NCBI RefSeq assembly: GCF_000296775.1
Contig: NZ_AJLE01000002.1
Coordinates: forward strand, 186,001 to 250,000
Direction: 5' to 3'
Length of the DNA: 64,000 nt
Origin: Sulfurovum sp. AR
Lineage (GTDB): Bacteria > Campylobacterota > Campylobacteria > Campylobacterales > Sulfurovaceae
Shown piece by piece: positions 7,334-15,515 of this stretch; the stretch's first letter is position 1, and the number at the start of each line of letters is the position of its first letter. Under the pieces are notes generated by a model that saw only the letters and a program-made list of their open reading frames with translations, was not told the origin of the DNA and searched no databases. The position numbers and the translations under genes were made by a program.

Positions 7334-8917
7334 GTGTTTAACATTCAAAACTATTCGAAACAAAACATTAAAAATGACATTCTTTCGGGTGCATTGGTCG
7401 CTGTTGCCCTTGTACCTGAAGCGATAGCATTTTCATTTATTGCCGGTGTCTCTCCGGTGGTCGGGCTTTACGGCGCATTTATCATCGGGCTTATTACTGC
7501 ACTTCTTGGGGGTAAGCCGGGAATGATCTCTGGTGCTACAGGTTCTGTGGCAGTGGTATTTGTAGGACTCGGTCTTTCTGTTAGATCTATGTACCCTGAG
7601 CTTGATACGGAAGCTTTTAGCATGATGGTACTGCATTACATCCTATTGACATCCATTATAGCTGGACTCATACAGATAGCGATCGGTGTATTGAAGATGG
7701 GTAAGTTCATTCGTCTTGTGCCGCAGCCTGCCCTCTTTGGTTTTGTGAATGGTCTTGCTATTGTTATAGCCATGGCACAGCTTCCTTTCCTTGCACCTCA
7801 AAATATGGAACAATATACCAACTGGATAGATATCGTCTTTGCAAGTTTTACAGAAAACTATGTAATGTATATGATTGTGGCTGTGACAATGCTAACAATG
7901 CATTTTTTACCTAAGTTCAGTAAAGCTGTCCCTGCAGGACTTGTAGCGATCGTTGTACTGACGCTGATCACGTATTTTATGCACATCGATACGAAAGTGG
8001 TTGGTAACCTTGCAGACCTTTCCAATGTTTCTCTGCCTTCGTTCGTAATGCCTCTCACTGAACTCTTTACATGGGAATCCATGGCTGTGATCTTGCCAAC
8101 TGCACTGATTGTTGCACTGGTCGGACTTATAGAGTCTTTATTGACCCTCTCTGTACTCGATGAGATGGGTGGAGAGCGTGGTTCAGGAAACAAAGAGTGT
8201 ATCGCTCTTGGTATCGGGAACTCTACTTCGGGACTCTTTGGGGGTATGGCAGGATGTGCGATGATAGGCCAATCGGTCATCAACTTTACCTCTGGTGGTC
8301 TGGGCCGTCTTTCTTCCTTTACTGCAGCTGTACTGCTTATCATTCTTGTGGTGAGTTTTTCGCATATCATTGCAGTTATCCCTATAGCAGTGCTTGTGGG
8401 TATCATGTTTATGGTAAGTATTGGTACTTTTGAGTTCTCTTCTATTAAACGTATCACGCATATGCCTCGTTCAGATGCATTTGTATTGATTGTAGTGACC
8501 ATCATCACGGTACTTGAGGATCTTGCAGTAGCAGTGATCGCAGGTATTATTATCTCTGCACTGGTATTTGCATGGGAACATGCCAAGATCTTTGCACGTA
8601 CTTCTACCGATGATAAGGGTAAAAAGATCTACACACTTGAGGGACCGCTATTCTTTGCTTCGGTGACTTCATTTAATGAACAGTTTGATATAGAAAATGA
8701 TCCAGACACTGTTGTTATAGACTTCAAGGATGCCAGAGTTATGGATAGTTCCGGTGCAGAAGCCATAGATAGCATCACGGACAAATACAAACAAGCAGGA
8801 AAAAAACTTACACTTAGACACCTTTCCAAAGACTGTAAAAGTTTGTTAAAAACGGCTGGACCTTTCTGTACCTATGAAGAGGATGACCCGACCTATAAAG
8901 TCGCAGCCAATATATAA
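7334..8917 (+). CDS. SulP-family inorganic anion transporter
   Basis: A 527-residue SLC26/SulP permease. The membrane domain (residues about 15-410) begins with the family signature (I-L-S-G-A-L-V-A-V-A-L-V-P-E-A-I-A-F-S). A cytoplasmic STAS domain (about 430-520) contains V-I-D-F-K-D-A-R-V-M-D-S-S-G-A-E-A. Family members carry sulfate, bicarbonate or other anions with Na+ or H+; in an autotroph bicarbonate uptake is plausible but not shown. Start is GTG at 7334 with AAGGA 6 bases upstream. A strong terminator follows at 8931. Confidence 0.9.
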   Translation: MFNIQNYSKQNIKNDILSGALVAVALVPEAIAFSFIAGVSPVVGLYGAFIIGLITALLGGKPGMISGATGSVAVVFVGLGLSVRSMYPELDTEAFSMMVLHYILLTSIIAGLIQIAIGVLKMGKFIRLVPQPALFGFVNGLAIVIAMAQLPFLAPQNMEQYTNWIDIVFASFTENYVMYMIVAVTMLTMHFLPKFSKAVPAGLVAIVVLTLITYFMHIDTKVVGNLADLSNVSLPSFVMPLTELFTWESMAVILPTALIVALVGLIESLLTLSVLDEMGGERGSGNKECIALGIGNSTSGLFGGMAGCAMIGQSVINFTSGGLGRLSSFTAAVLLIILVVSFSHIIAVIPIAVLVGIMFMVSIGTFEFSSIKRITHMPRSDAFVLIVVTIITVLEDLAVAVIAGIIISALVFAWEHAKIFARTSTDDKGKKIYTLEGPLFFASVTSFNEQFDIENDPDTVVIDFKDARVMDSSGAEAIDSITDKYKQAGKKLTLRHLSKDCKSLLKTAGPFCTYEEDDPTYKVAANI

Positions 8918-8930
8918 ATGATCTTATGAC

Positions 8931-8975
8931 ATGCCAGCATCTTTCAAGAGATAGAAAATGCTGGCATCTTTTTTT
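8931..8975 (+). terminator. Rho-independent terminator of the SulP gene
   Basis: ATGCCAGCAT (8931-8940) pairs with ATGCTGGCAT (8958-8967), the stem being extended by CTTT/GAAA, and is followed by a run of seven T. It is one of the clearest terminators in the window. Confidence 0.9.
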
Positions 8976-9040
8976 GCGTTACACACTCTTTCCATACTCT
9001 CTATACTATTATATAGCATTATCAGTACTAAAGGAAAAGG

Positions 9041-9733
9041 ATGTTTTATAAATACTGTACATTTGTATTAGTGATTAGCTCTCTCCTCTTGGCAGAAGAG
9101 ATTGGACTGGAGTATGAAGGTATACCAGTAAAAACCATGGATGCAGCAGGTAAGAATGTATACACCGTTGTAAAACGTGAGATCCCGGAAGCGTGTAAAA
9201 AAATACCTATCAATAATATAATGCTATGGACAGGAAACTACGCCCATCCTAATGTACCTGAAGTATGCAAATCTACTTTCGTACATACTGTTGGTGGTCA
9301 TATATACCCTATGTATCTAGATACAGATATCACTACCTATGGTGAACTGGAAGTGTTGGCTTTTGTCAAACAGATGCAGACAGATGATTCACTGATGCTT
9401 ATAGACGTTTGTAAAAAAGAGTTCTATCATTATCGGACCATCCCCGGAGCAGTCAATATGCCTTTTAATCACTTTAAAGATCCAACAAACTATGTGTTTG
9501 AATTTGAACAGCATATGAAAGATCTAGGCGTTTCTGTGAATGATGAAAATGATAGTTTGGACTTTACTCATGCCAAAACGATCACTCTCTTTTGTAATGG
9601 ACCCTGGTGCAGCCTATCTGTAACAGCAATTCTGGCTTTACTTGATATAGGGTATCCTCCTGAAAAGATTAAGTGGTACCGTGGAGGATTGCAGGAATGG
9701 TTGGCAGCAGGCATGACTTCTACAAGAAAATGA
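9041..9733 (+). CDS. Exported rhodanese-like protein, tandem copy 1
   Basis: A 230-residue exported protein: signal peptide about residues 1-18, then a family-specific N-terminal region (W-T-G-N-Y-A-H-P-N-V-P-E-V-C-K-S-T), then a rhodanese-like domain from about 100. The active loop reads L-F-C-N-G-P-W-C-S, with two Cys spaced C-x4-C, followed by K-I-K-W-Y-R-G-G-L-Q-E-W. The usual Asp-x-Arg of rhodanese is D-V-C here, so the Arg present in copies 2 and 3 is lost and an extra Cys gained. It is the first of three tandem paralogs; AAGGA precedes the ATG. Likely a periplasmic sulfur-transfer or thiol-binding protein. The actual substrate is unknown. Confidence 0.85.
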   Translation: MFYKYCTFVLVISSLLLAEEIGLEYEGIPVKTMDAAGKNVYTVVKREIPEACKKIPINNIMLWTGNYAHPNVPEVCKSTFVHTVGGHIYPMYLDTDITTYGELEVLAFVKQMQTDDSLMLIDVCKKEFYHYRTIPGAVNMPFNHFKDPTNYVFEFEQHMKDLGVSVNDENDSLDFTHAKTITLFCNGPWCSLSVTAILALLDIGYPPEKIKWYRGGLQEWLAAGMTSTRK

Positions 9734-9814
9734 TTTTACAAAGTGTAGCCTTAGACTTCATTACACACATTTTCTACACACACTATGTTATGGTCATTCA
9801 AAAAAGGATGTATC

Positions 9815-10501
9815 ATGTTTTATAAAATGACAATCATCTCATTACTTTTAACTTCTTCCATAATGGCTGGAAATAATGGTTTTGAATATGAGGGAATACC
9901 TGTAAAAATGGTCGATATAAACGGTAAGATAAAAGAGTTTATTGTAAAACGTGATATTCCCGAAGAGTGCATAAAAGTGCCTATCACGAATAAGATGTTA
10001 TGGACCGGAAACTATGCCAATGCAAAAGTACCTGAAGCATGTAAATCTACCTATGTGAGTACGAAAGGTAAGATCCTTCCTATGCAGTTGCATGAAGATA
10101 TAGATACCTATGGAGAATTAGAAGTTTTGGCCTTTATGAAAGAGATGCAAGAAAATGATTCGATGATGCTAATAGATGGCCGTAAACAGGTATGGTATGA
10201 TTATCGTACAATTCCGGGTGCTATCAATATGCCTTTTCATCATTTCAAAGAACGAAAAAGTTTCGAATTCGAATTTGAACATGAAATAAGGAGATTGGGT
10301 GTAAAGATAAATGAGGATGATACATTTGACTTTACAAAAGCAAAAACCATTACAATATTTTGTAATGGCCCATGGTGCAGCCAATCCGTCGCAATGATCA
10401 TAGCCCTTCTTGACATAGGATATCCGCCTGAAAAGATCAAGTGGTACCGCGGGGGTATGCAAACATGGTTAGCTGCAGGTATGACCTCCACAAGGGATTA
10501 G
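9815..10501 (+). CDS. Exported rhodanese-like protein, tandem copy 2
   Basis: A 228-residue paralog of the preceding gene, sharing the N-terminal block (W-T-G-N-Y-A-N-A-K-V-P-E-A-C-K-S-T), the R-T-I-P-G-A-I-N-M-P-F segment, the C-N-G-P-W-C-S loop and the C-terminal W-Y-R-G-G-M. A signal peptide ends at about residue 18 (S-I-M-A). The start at 9815 is chosen because it gives that signal peptide and has AAAGGA about 10 bases upstream; an in-frame ATG at 9785 would add a non-signal-like extension. It keeps D-G-R where copy 1 has D-V-C. An 80-bp spacer separates it from copy 1, so each copy may have its own promoter. Confidence 0.85.
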   Translation: MFYKMTIISLLLTSSIMAGNNGFEYEGIPVKMVDINGKIKEFIVKRDIPEECIKVPITNKMLWTGNYANAKVPEACKSTYVSTKGKILPMQLHEDIDTYGELEVLAFMKEMQENDSMMLIDGRKQVWYDYRTIPGAINMPFHHFKERKSFEFEFEHEIRRLGVKINEDDTFDFTKAKTITIFCNGPWCSQSVAMIIALLDIGYPPEKIKWYRGGMQTWLAAGMTSTRD

Positions 10502-10645
10502 AAACCTTTTCAGAGAATGATTCTCTAAGATATAATTATAAAATAAACTTATTTAATATTATAAACTACACATATAATACACACTCATTTCCTATACTTC
10601 ATGTAAAACTCACAAATGAAAATCATAAATAAAAAAGGAAAAAAT

Positions 10646-11344
10646 ATGTTTAAAACCATTCTTTTATGTATTGTCTTGATCTCTTTTTCCAAAGGAGATG
10701 ATAGCACCTTACAACTTAATCGTGTAGTTACTGAGCATATCAATAATAAAGGTGAGAGAAAACCTATTATAGTCAAGCGTGATATTGACCCTATATGTAA
10801 AAATATCCATATAAGTAATGAAGTGATTTGGCAGGGAAACTATGCTAATTCTAAAGTTCCTGAAGCATGTAAGTCTACTTTTGTTACCTGTGCCGGACAA
10901 ACAATATTTCCAATGCAGTTACATAAAAAGATAGAAACCTATGGGGAAGTAGAAGTGATGGAGTTTATCAAACAAATGCAAGAGAGTGAGTCTATGCTTT
11001 TGATTGACACACGTGCTGGAAAGTGGTATACATATCGTACCATACCAGGCGCGATCAATATCTATTATAAATATATCATGAAGCCCCATATTTTTCAGGA
11101 TGACTATGAAGCATCCATGGATATGCTCGGTGTTATTGGCAATAAAAAGCCTTTTGATTTTTCCAAGGCCAAAACAATTTTACTATTTTGTAACGGGGCA
11201 TGGTGTAGCCAATCTCCCAAAATGGTCAAATCCTTGCTGGCTCTGGGCTATCCTCCAGAAAAGATCAAATGGTACAGAGGCGGCATGGAGGACTGGCTGG
11301 GGTTAAGTATGAGCACTACCAACAAGTATAAAGCAAGACTTTAG
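10646..11344 (+). CDS. Exported rhodanese-like protein, tandem copy 3
   Basis: A 232-residue third paralog and the most divergent one. It has a signal peptide (about residues 1-17), W-Q-G-N-Y-A-N-S-K-V-P-E-A-C-K-S-T, D-T-R, R-T-I-P-G-A-I-N and the loop C-N-G-A-W-C-S-Q-S-P. An M-K-P-H-I-F segment replaces the acidic region of the others. The start at 10646 follows AAAGGA and gives a proper signal peptide, unlike ATG 10616. The last residues carry an extra basic tail (Y-K-A-R-L). A GC-rich inverted repeat lies directly after the stop (11345-11375) but has no T run. Rhodanese fold is certain from the loop. The biological role is not. Confidence 0.85.
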   Translation: MFKTILLCIVLISFSKGDDSTLQLNRVVTEHINNKGERKPIIVKRDIDPICKNIHISNEVIWQGNYANSKVPEACKSTFVTCAGQTIFPMQLHKKIETYGEVEVMEFIKQMQESESMLLIDTRAGKWYTYRTIPGAINIYYKYIMKPHIFQDDYEASMDMLGVIGNKKPFDFSKAKTILLFCNGAWCSQSPKMVKSLLALGYPPEKIKWYRGGMEDWLGLSMSTTNKYKARL

Positions 11345-11353
11345 TGCAGGGAT

Positions 11354-11503
11354 TTAAAGAAAGAATATCCCTGCAATCAGAAATAAAAAGGGTAGAATCC
11401 CTAACAAAAAGATCTTTTTTTGGGTTTTAACTGTTTTAAAGATACCCCAGAAAAAAAGGATCACACTTAAGACAAAGAGTATGAGAATGATACTGTTTGT
11501 CAT
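11354..11503 (-). CDS. 49-residue two-helix membrane protein
   Basis: An ORF below normal size limits, starting at ATG 11503 only two bases past the stop of the preceding minus-strand gene. It encodes two hydrophobic stretches (residues about 4-22 and 31-49) separated by a basic turn (K-T-V-K-T-Q-K-K). The tight spacing suggests coupled translation with the gene at 11506-11715, though the ribosome-binding site is weak (AAGAAGAG about 12 bases upstream). The stop codon lies inside the hairpin that follows the rhodanese cluster. I do not recognise a family. Confidence 0.5.
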   Translation of the reverse strand: MTNSIILILFVLSVILFFWGIFKTVKTQKKIFLLGILPFLFLIAGIFFL

Positions 11504-11505
11504 GT

Positions 11506-11715
11506 TTATTTATCTAACTCTTCTTTCCCCAGTTTATCTACCATCTTGATACTATCTAAAGCATTATTGAGTATCTTTTTCGTTGATGTTAGAGGTTTCA
11601 TATGAAGGTTTGTCTGTTTTTTATCGAGACTTTCATCCATGAGTACATCCATGACCTCTTTTTCAAGCTCTTTGATGATCTCATTGATCTTATTTTCTAT
11701 AAAATCTATATTCAT
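11506..11715 (-). CDS. Hypothetical 69-residue helical protein
   Basis: A small acidic/basic protein with no signal peptide or membrane segment. Residues 1-30 read as an amphipathic helix (I-N-E-I-I-K-E-L-E-K-E-V-M-D-V-L) and a second helix follows around 42-65. No family recognised. It lies 16 bases after the mog stop and ahead of the 49-residue membrane protein, so the three are probably co-transcribed leftwards. Confidence 0.6.
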   Translation of the reverse strand: MNIDFIENKINEIIKELEKEVMDVLMDESLDKKQTNLHMKPLTSTKKILNNALDSIKMVDKLGKEELDK

Positions 11716-11731
11716 ATTATTTAGTATGTCC

Positions 11732-12265
11732 TTATTTTGCTTTCGGTCTGAAGATCTTTATAACGTCTTCATTTGCTTCTATGAAAGAGCCTCCGATAAG
11801 GTCTATACAGTATGGAACAGCAGGGAAAACAGCATCCAAACACTCACGGATAGACTTTGGTTTTCCCGGTAGATTAATGATCAGTGAACTGTGGCAGATA
11901 CCAGCCGTCTGGCGTGAAAGTATGGCTGTTGGGACATACTGTAGACTCACTGCTCTCATCTGTTCTCCAAATCCAGGAAGAAGTTTTTGACAGACATTTT
12001 CTGTCGCTTCGGTCGTCACATCTCTCTTGGCTGGGCCTGTTCCGCCGGTAGTCACGATTAGATCACACTTTTTATCCCTTGCAAGTTCTATCAGTGTTGT
12101 CTCGATAAGGCTCTGTTCATCAGGTATACATCTGTATTCATACTCACATTCATTGAGCAAGTACTCTTTCATTGTATCCATGATAGCCACCCCTGAGATA
12201 TCTTCATAGATACCTTGTGACGCTCTGTCGCTTGTAGTAACAACACCTATTTTTATCTTATCCAT
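11732..12265 (-). CDS. mog: Molybdopterin adenylyltransferase
   Basis: A 177-residue MoaB/Mog-family protein that adenylates molybdopterin before molybdenum insertion. Seen: G-V-V-T-T-S-D-R-A-S-Q-G at the N-terminus, T-T-G-G-T-G-P-A-K-R-D-V-T at about 75-87 (MPT-binding loop) and L-P-G-K-P-K-S-I-R-E-C near 135. These define a full-length Mog. The start is taken at ATG 12265 (M-D-K-I-K-I) rather than 12271, since it is nearer the first strand. Its presence implies Mo/W enzymes elsewhere in the genome; none is encoded in this window. Confidence 0.9.
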   Translation of the reverse strand: MDKIKIGVVTTSDRASQGIYEDISGVAIMDTMKEYLLNECEYEYRCIPDEQSLIETTLIELARDKKCDLIVTTGGTGPAKRDVTTEATENVCQKLLPGFGEQMRAVSLQYVPTAILSRQTAGICHSSLIINLPGKPKSIRECLDAVFPAVPYCIDLIGGSFIEANEDVIKIFRPKAK

Positions 12266-12339
12266 ATACAATCCTATTGTTTTATTACGCAGATTATAGC
12301 AAAACTCTTTTAATACAATTTTGGTGCTTCTTCTTAGCG

Positions 12340-13158
12340 CTAATCGATCTTCATCAAGAGTTTGTCTAGGTATGAAGTACTTAGGATGCGTTTGATATAG
12401 CCTAGAAGATATGTGGCTTTTGTAATATAGTAACGGGGTTTTGGACGGTCTGCCAATATAATTTTGTGGACCACTGCAGCAACCGACTCAGGCCCCTCTT
12501 TAAACGGTACTTTCTGTTGTGTTCTCTCTTTAAGACTGCGATGGTATTTCTCCTTGAAGACGGAATGTTCTATATCAACATTCTCTGCAAGTTTTTCTAC
12601 GGCTGTTTGTCTAAAATGGCTTATGATGGGGCCAGTATTAAGAAGTACAGGATAGATGTTCGTATCCTGAAGTTCAAGTCGAAGCGTATCTGTAAGCCCC
12701 TCTATGGCGTATTTACTTGCATTGTAGGCACCTCGCCCAAAAAGAGAGATGATGCCGAGTACAGAACTGTGCTGAATGATCTTCCCATACCCCTGCTTTC
12801 TCATTACAGGAATGATCTGTCTTGTACATTCATGCAACCCAAACACATTGGTTTCAAACTGTTCTCGCAGTACAGGGACTGTAATGTCTTCTACCGCACC
12901 TGGTTGCCCATAGCCGGCATTGTTGAACCAGACATCTATCTTTCCATCTAGTTCAAGTACTTTGTTGATCACTGCTGTGATCTCATCAGGGTGTCTGACA
13001 TCCAGTTGCATGGCATGTTCAAAGCCCAGTGCTTTTAACATCTCTACATCTTTTGTATCTCTTGCGGTAGGATATACTTTGATAAATTTGTCTTGGAGAT
13101 ATTTTGCAGTTTCAAGTCCGATACCTGTACTGCATCCTGTGATGACGATATTGGTCAC
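12340..13158 (-). CDS. Short-chain dehydrogenase/reductase
   Basis: A 272-residue classical SDR. The NAD(P)-binding motif T-G-C-S-T-G-I-G is at residues 7-14, N-N-A-G at about 84-87, the catalytic Ser in H-S-S-V-L-G near 136 and Y-N-A-S-K near 149-153. Arg at the end of strand 2 (P-T-A-R-D) suggests NADP(H) preference. The substrate is unknown; the C-terminal extension (P-R-Y-Y-I-T-K-A-T-Y-L) is typical of the YbbO/retinol-dehydrogenase-like branch. It starts 4 bases after the magIII stop, so they share an operon. Confidence 0.85.
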   Translation of the reverse strand: MTNIVITGCSTGIGLETAKYLQDKFIKVYPTARDTKDVEMLKALGFEHAMQLDVRHPDEITAVINKVLELDGKIDVWFNNAGYGQPGAVEDITVPVLREQFETNVFGLHECTRQIIPVMRKQGYGKIIQHSSVLGIISLFGRGAYNASKYAIEGLTDTLRLELQDTNIYPVLLNTGPIISHFRQTAVEKLAENVDIEHSVFKEKYHRSLKERTQQKVPFKEGPESVAAVVHKIILADRPKPRYYITKATYLLGYIKRILSTSYLDKLLMKID

Positions 13159-13162
13159 TGTT

Positions 13163-13840
13163 TTATCCTTCTATATACTTTTTGAGTATTTCGGTATTGA
13201 CGTTCTGACCCCGTATGTGCTCTTTGGCAAACTCTACGATCATCCCATGAAAACGTGCATAAAGGGTATGTCGTGTCAATGCCTTGCCAAACATTTGGGT
13301 TATTTTATCAAAGTTTGCTTCGATCCCCTCTTGCATCCATGCCTGTATTTGCATATAGTTCTCAAAACTGTAGCCCAAAGCATTAAGGAGTCTGGCTGTA
13401 TAGCTGTCGACAACAAAAACTTCACGTCCGCATCCGTAACAAAGGATGGAATCCGCACTCTCCATGCCTATCCCTTTTTGTTCAAGCAGCCATTCCCTGC
13501 TTACTTCATTTTGAAATTTTTCAAAGGTATGAAAGTCATGGAGTATATTTTGACAAAGTTGTTGAAGCCTCTGGGCTTTGGTATTGTAAAAACCACTGGG
13601 TTTTATGAGTGTAGAGATCTGCCCTGATTCTGCTTTACTAAGTGCTTCCAGTGACATCAGACCAGCTTCTTTTAAATTGGCCAGTGATGCCTCTACCTTC
13701 TCCCATTTTGTCTGCTGCGTCAAGATCGCACCGATAATGACTTCAAAGGTACAGCTTTTGGGCCACCAGAGGGGATCTCTGTTCGTTTTGGGATAGCCCA
13801 TGTTTTGAAGGGCACACAGCAGATCATAACTACTTTGCAA
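13163..13840 (-). CDS. magIII: 3-methyladenine DNA glycosylase MagIII
   Basis: A 225-residue HhH-GPD base-excision glycosylase. It shows G-A-I-L-T-Q-Q-T-K-W near residues 37-46, the helix-hairpin-helix L-E-Q-K-G-I-G-M-E-S-A-D-S-I near 120-133 and the catalytic Asp in V-V-D-S-Y-T-A-R near 144-151. The four C-terminal Cys of the EndoIII iron-sulfur cluster are absent, as in H. pylori MagIII, which excises 3-methyladenine. Length and motif order match that family. It follows the Nudix gene by 9 bases on the same strand. Confidence 0.85.
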   Translation of the reverse strand: MQSSYDLLCALQNMGYPKTNRDPLWWPKSCTFEVIIGAILTQQTKWEKVEASLANLKEAGLMSLEALSKAESGQISTLIKPSGFYNTKAQRLQQLCQNILHDFHTFEKFQNEVSREWLLEQKGIGMESADSILCYGCGREVFVVDSYTARLLNALGYSFENYMQIQAWMQEGIEANFDKITQMFGKALTRHTLYARFHGMIVEFAKEHIRGQNVNTEILKKYIEG

Positions 13841-13849
13841 ACGATACCC

Positions 13850-14662
13850 TTACTTGTCTGTAGAGCGCTGTTGTAGATAATCTTTCAAGATCACACTGTG
13901 GTCAAAGACCAATTGATCCATGGGTATCTCTTCCAATGCGTAAACTTTTGCCTCTTTGGCATCATCTCCGCCTTTGGGTTGACCTTGAGACTTTGTTATG
14001 AAAACAATACTTGCCGTATGAAACCTTGGGTCACGATCAGGATCAGAATAGACACCAAGCAGTTTGCTTATCTCTACCTCCAGGTTGGTTTCCTCTTGCA
14101 TCTCCCGCCATAAAGCATCTTCTACACGCTCACCCACATCCACAAAACCACCAGGCAGAGCCAACCCCCTTGGATCATTTTTACGCTCAATAAGTATAAT
14201 ACCCTTAAATCTATCTCCCTCATACAACTCTATAATACCATCCGTAGTAAGATGGGGTGTTTTAGGCGTAAAAGGCATAGAAGGTGATTGTTGTATCTTA
14301 AGCAGTGCAACAGCTTGTGCCAGAGAAAGAAAAAACGTAGCAGTAAGAAGTCCAAGAGAAACGGCTGACCTGAAGGCTTCACTGGCTTGCAGCAGAAAAT
14401 ACGAGTGTATCATTACAGCGAAGAGTCCACCAGCAACCAATAACCATGAAAAAACAATACCGACTGCACGTCCTTGTAAGAGTGCCAGATAACCATAGAG
14501 AACCAACCCTACTAAGAGTAAATTGAGGATCAGAAATAACTGAATGCCACCCGGCATCCCGAACAGTTCCCACTCATGCCAGTAAGCAGAGTCAATCTCA
14601 TGGGTAATGAGAACAGCTGCATTCAGAAGGTAGAGCCATATAATAATGGGCTTTACTTTCAT
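13850..14662 (-). CDS. Nudix hydrolase with an N-terminal membrane domain
   Basis: A 270-residue two-part protein. Residues about 1-120 contain four hydrophobic helices (about 5-20, 33-62, 68-90, 98-122). A cytoplasmic Nudix domain follows, with the box G-G-F-V-D-V-G-E ... R-E-M-Q-E-E-T at about 170-194, matching G-x5-E-x7-R-E-x2-E-E. Nudix enzymes cleave nucleoside diphosphates linked to another group; the substrate is not predictable. The membrane domain resembles small four-helix proteins seen alone in other bacteria. AAGGAGAATG gives a clear ribosome-binding site at the start. First gene of the leftward Nudix-magIII-SDR operon. Confidence 0.85.
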   Translation of the reverse strand: MKVKPIIIWLYLLNAAVLITHEIDSAYWHEWELFGMPGGIQLFLILNLLLVGLVLYGYLALLQGRAVGIVFSWLLVAGGLFAVMIHSYFLLQASEAFRSAVSLGLLTATFFLSLAQAVALLKIQQSPSMPFTPKTPHLTTDGIIELYEGDRFKGIILIERKNDPRGLALPGGFVDVGERVEDALWREMQEETNLEVEISKLLGVYSDPDRDPRFHTASIVFITKSQGQPKGGDDAKEAKVYALEEIPMDQLVFDHSVILKDYLQQRSTDK

Positions 14663-14974
14663 TCATTCTCCTTTTAATCTACTTTTTCTTTTGTAATTTT
14701 TGCCTTTACCTCGTTCCACCTCTCCGCAGATGGAATACATAGGTAATTTTAACATAATCCTCACATAATAAGTCTACCAAAACCTATTAATTTCTATTAA
14801 CCACTTTCCCTCATTATAATCTCTGGTACTAGAATATATCTTCTTTTACATAGACACGTAATACACTCTGCATTAATTTACCAACTGGATATATTCTTTA
14901 TGGACACGGGTTATGCGGGGCACTTGAATTATGATATAATTTATTGATCCTTTAGTAAAGAAAGTAGGTAAAAA
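14663..14974. promoter_or_regulatory. Divergent promoter region with TATAAT at 14935-14940
   Basis: About 310 AT-rich bases between the leftward Nudix gene and the rightward DUF2391 gene. A consensus TATAAT at 14935-14940, preceded by ATG-A, lies 35 bases before the DUF2391 start and fits the Campylobacterota pattern of a strong -10 without a clear -35. No coding sequence is supported. Confidence 0.55.
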
Positions 14975-15370
14975 ATGAAGCTTCGTATCAATACTGAAGA
15001 TATCATTCAAATAGCTATAGGTGCATTTGCCCTTGCCGTGCCGATCTCTTTTACAGAAGAAGCATGGAAGATGAGTGTGACTTTACCATTTTATAACCTC
15101 TTGTTGGTTTTTATACTTTCTGTGACTTTTTTAGGATTTTATGCCTACTACAGTGTCTTCCAAAAGCAGGTATCAAAGCGCTACGATATATTCATCTTAC
15201 GTATTTTTATTGCCTACTTTATCTCTGCCCTGGTAGTAGTTTTAGTTTTACTGGCTTTAAATAAGTTACCCGTTATAGATGAGCCCCTCATAGCGTTAAA
15301 AAGATTAATATTAATTACTATGCCTGCATCAATGGGCGCCATTGTTGTAGACAGTTTCAATAAGGAATGA
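14975..15370 (+). CDS. DUF2391-family membrane protein
   Basis: A 131-residue protein with four predicted transmembrane helices (about 10-28, 38-60, 72-98, 106-125). It resembles the first half of DUF2391/TIGR02587 proteins, including A-L-A-V-P-I-S-F-T-E-E-A-W, P-F-Y-N-L-L-L-V-F and the terminal M-P-A-S-M-G-A-I-V-V-D. TIGR02587 members I recall are about twice as long, so this may be a half-size form. It opens the rightward run that continues into the antiporter. The function of the family is unknown. Confidence 0.75.
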   Translation: MKLRINTEDIIQIAIGAFALAVPISFTEEAWKMSVTLPFYNLLLVFILSVTFLGFYAYYSVFQKQVSKRYDIFILRIFIAYFISALVVVLVLLALNKLPVIDEPLIALKRLILITMPASMGAIVVDSFNKE

Positions 15371-15389
15371 TCTAAAAAGGAGAAAGTAT

Positions 15390-15515
15390 ATGGAACGGGA
15401 TCTTACGATTGAAAACTCTATGCTATCTGATAGAGTATTAGGCTTTTCTATAGGTATCGGGCCTTTATTTATTACGGATTTTCGGCAATTTCAGGGATCG
15501 GTAGTTTCAATATGA
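15390..15515 (+). CDS. 41-residue coupled leader ORF before the antiporter
   Basis: ATG 15390 has an excellent ribosome-binding site (AAAAAGGAG ending 7 bases before it). The ORF encodes 41 residues and its TGA overlaps the antiporter ATG as ATGA at 15512-15515, the usual sign of translational coupling. The antiporter has no strong site of its own (the upstream bases are AT-rich). The peptide contains a hydrophobic stretch (V-L-G-F-S-I-G-I-G-P-L-F-I) but no family is recognised. It could be a small membrane subunit, a regulatory leader, or the decayed second half of the DUF2391 gene. Confidence 0.55.
   Translation: MERDLTIENSMLSDRVLGFSIGIGPLFITDFRQFQGSVVSI

Noticed and set aside
7858-8586. 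242-codon open frame antisense to the SulP gene
   Set aside because: Ser/Thr/Ile-rich translation typical of the complement of a membrane-protein gene; no homology features and no start signals.
11345-11375. Inverted repeat TGCAGGGAT/ATCCCTGCA after the rhodanese cluster as a strong terminator
   Set aside because: No T run on either strand and it overlaps the end of the small minus-strand ORF, so it was not listed as a terminator.
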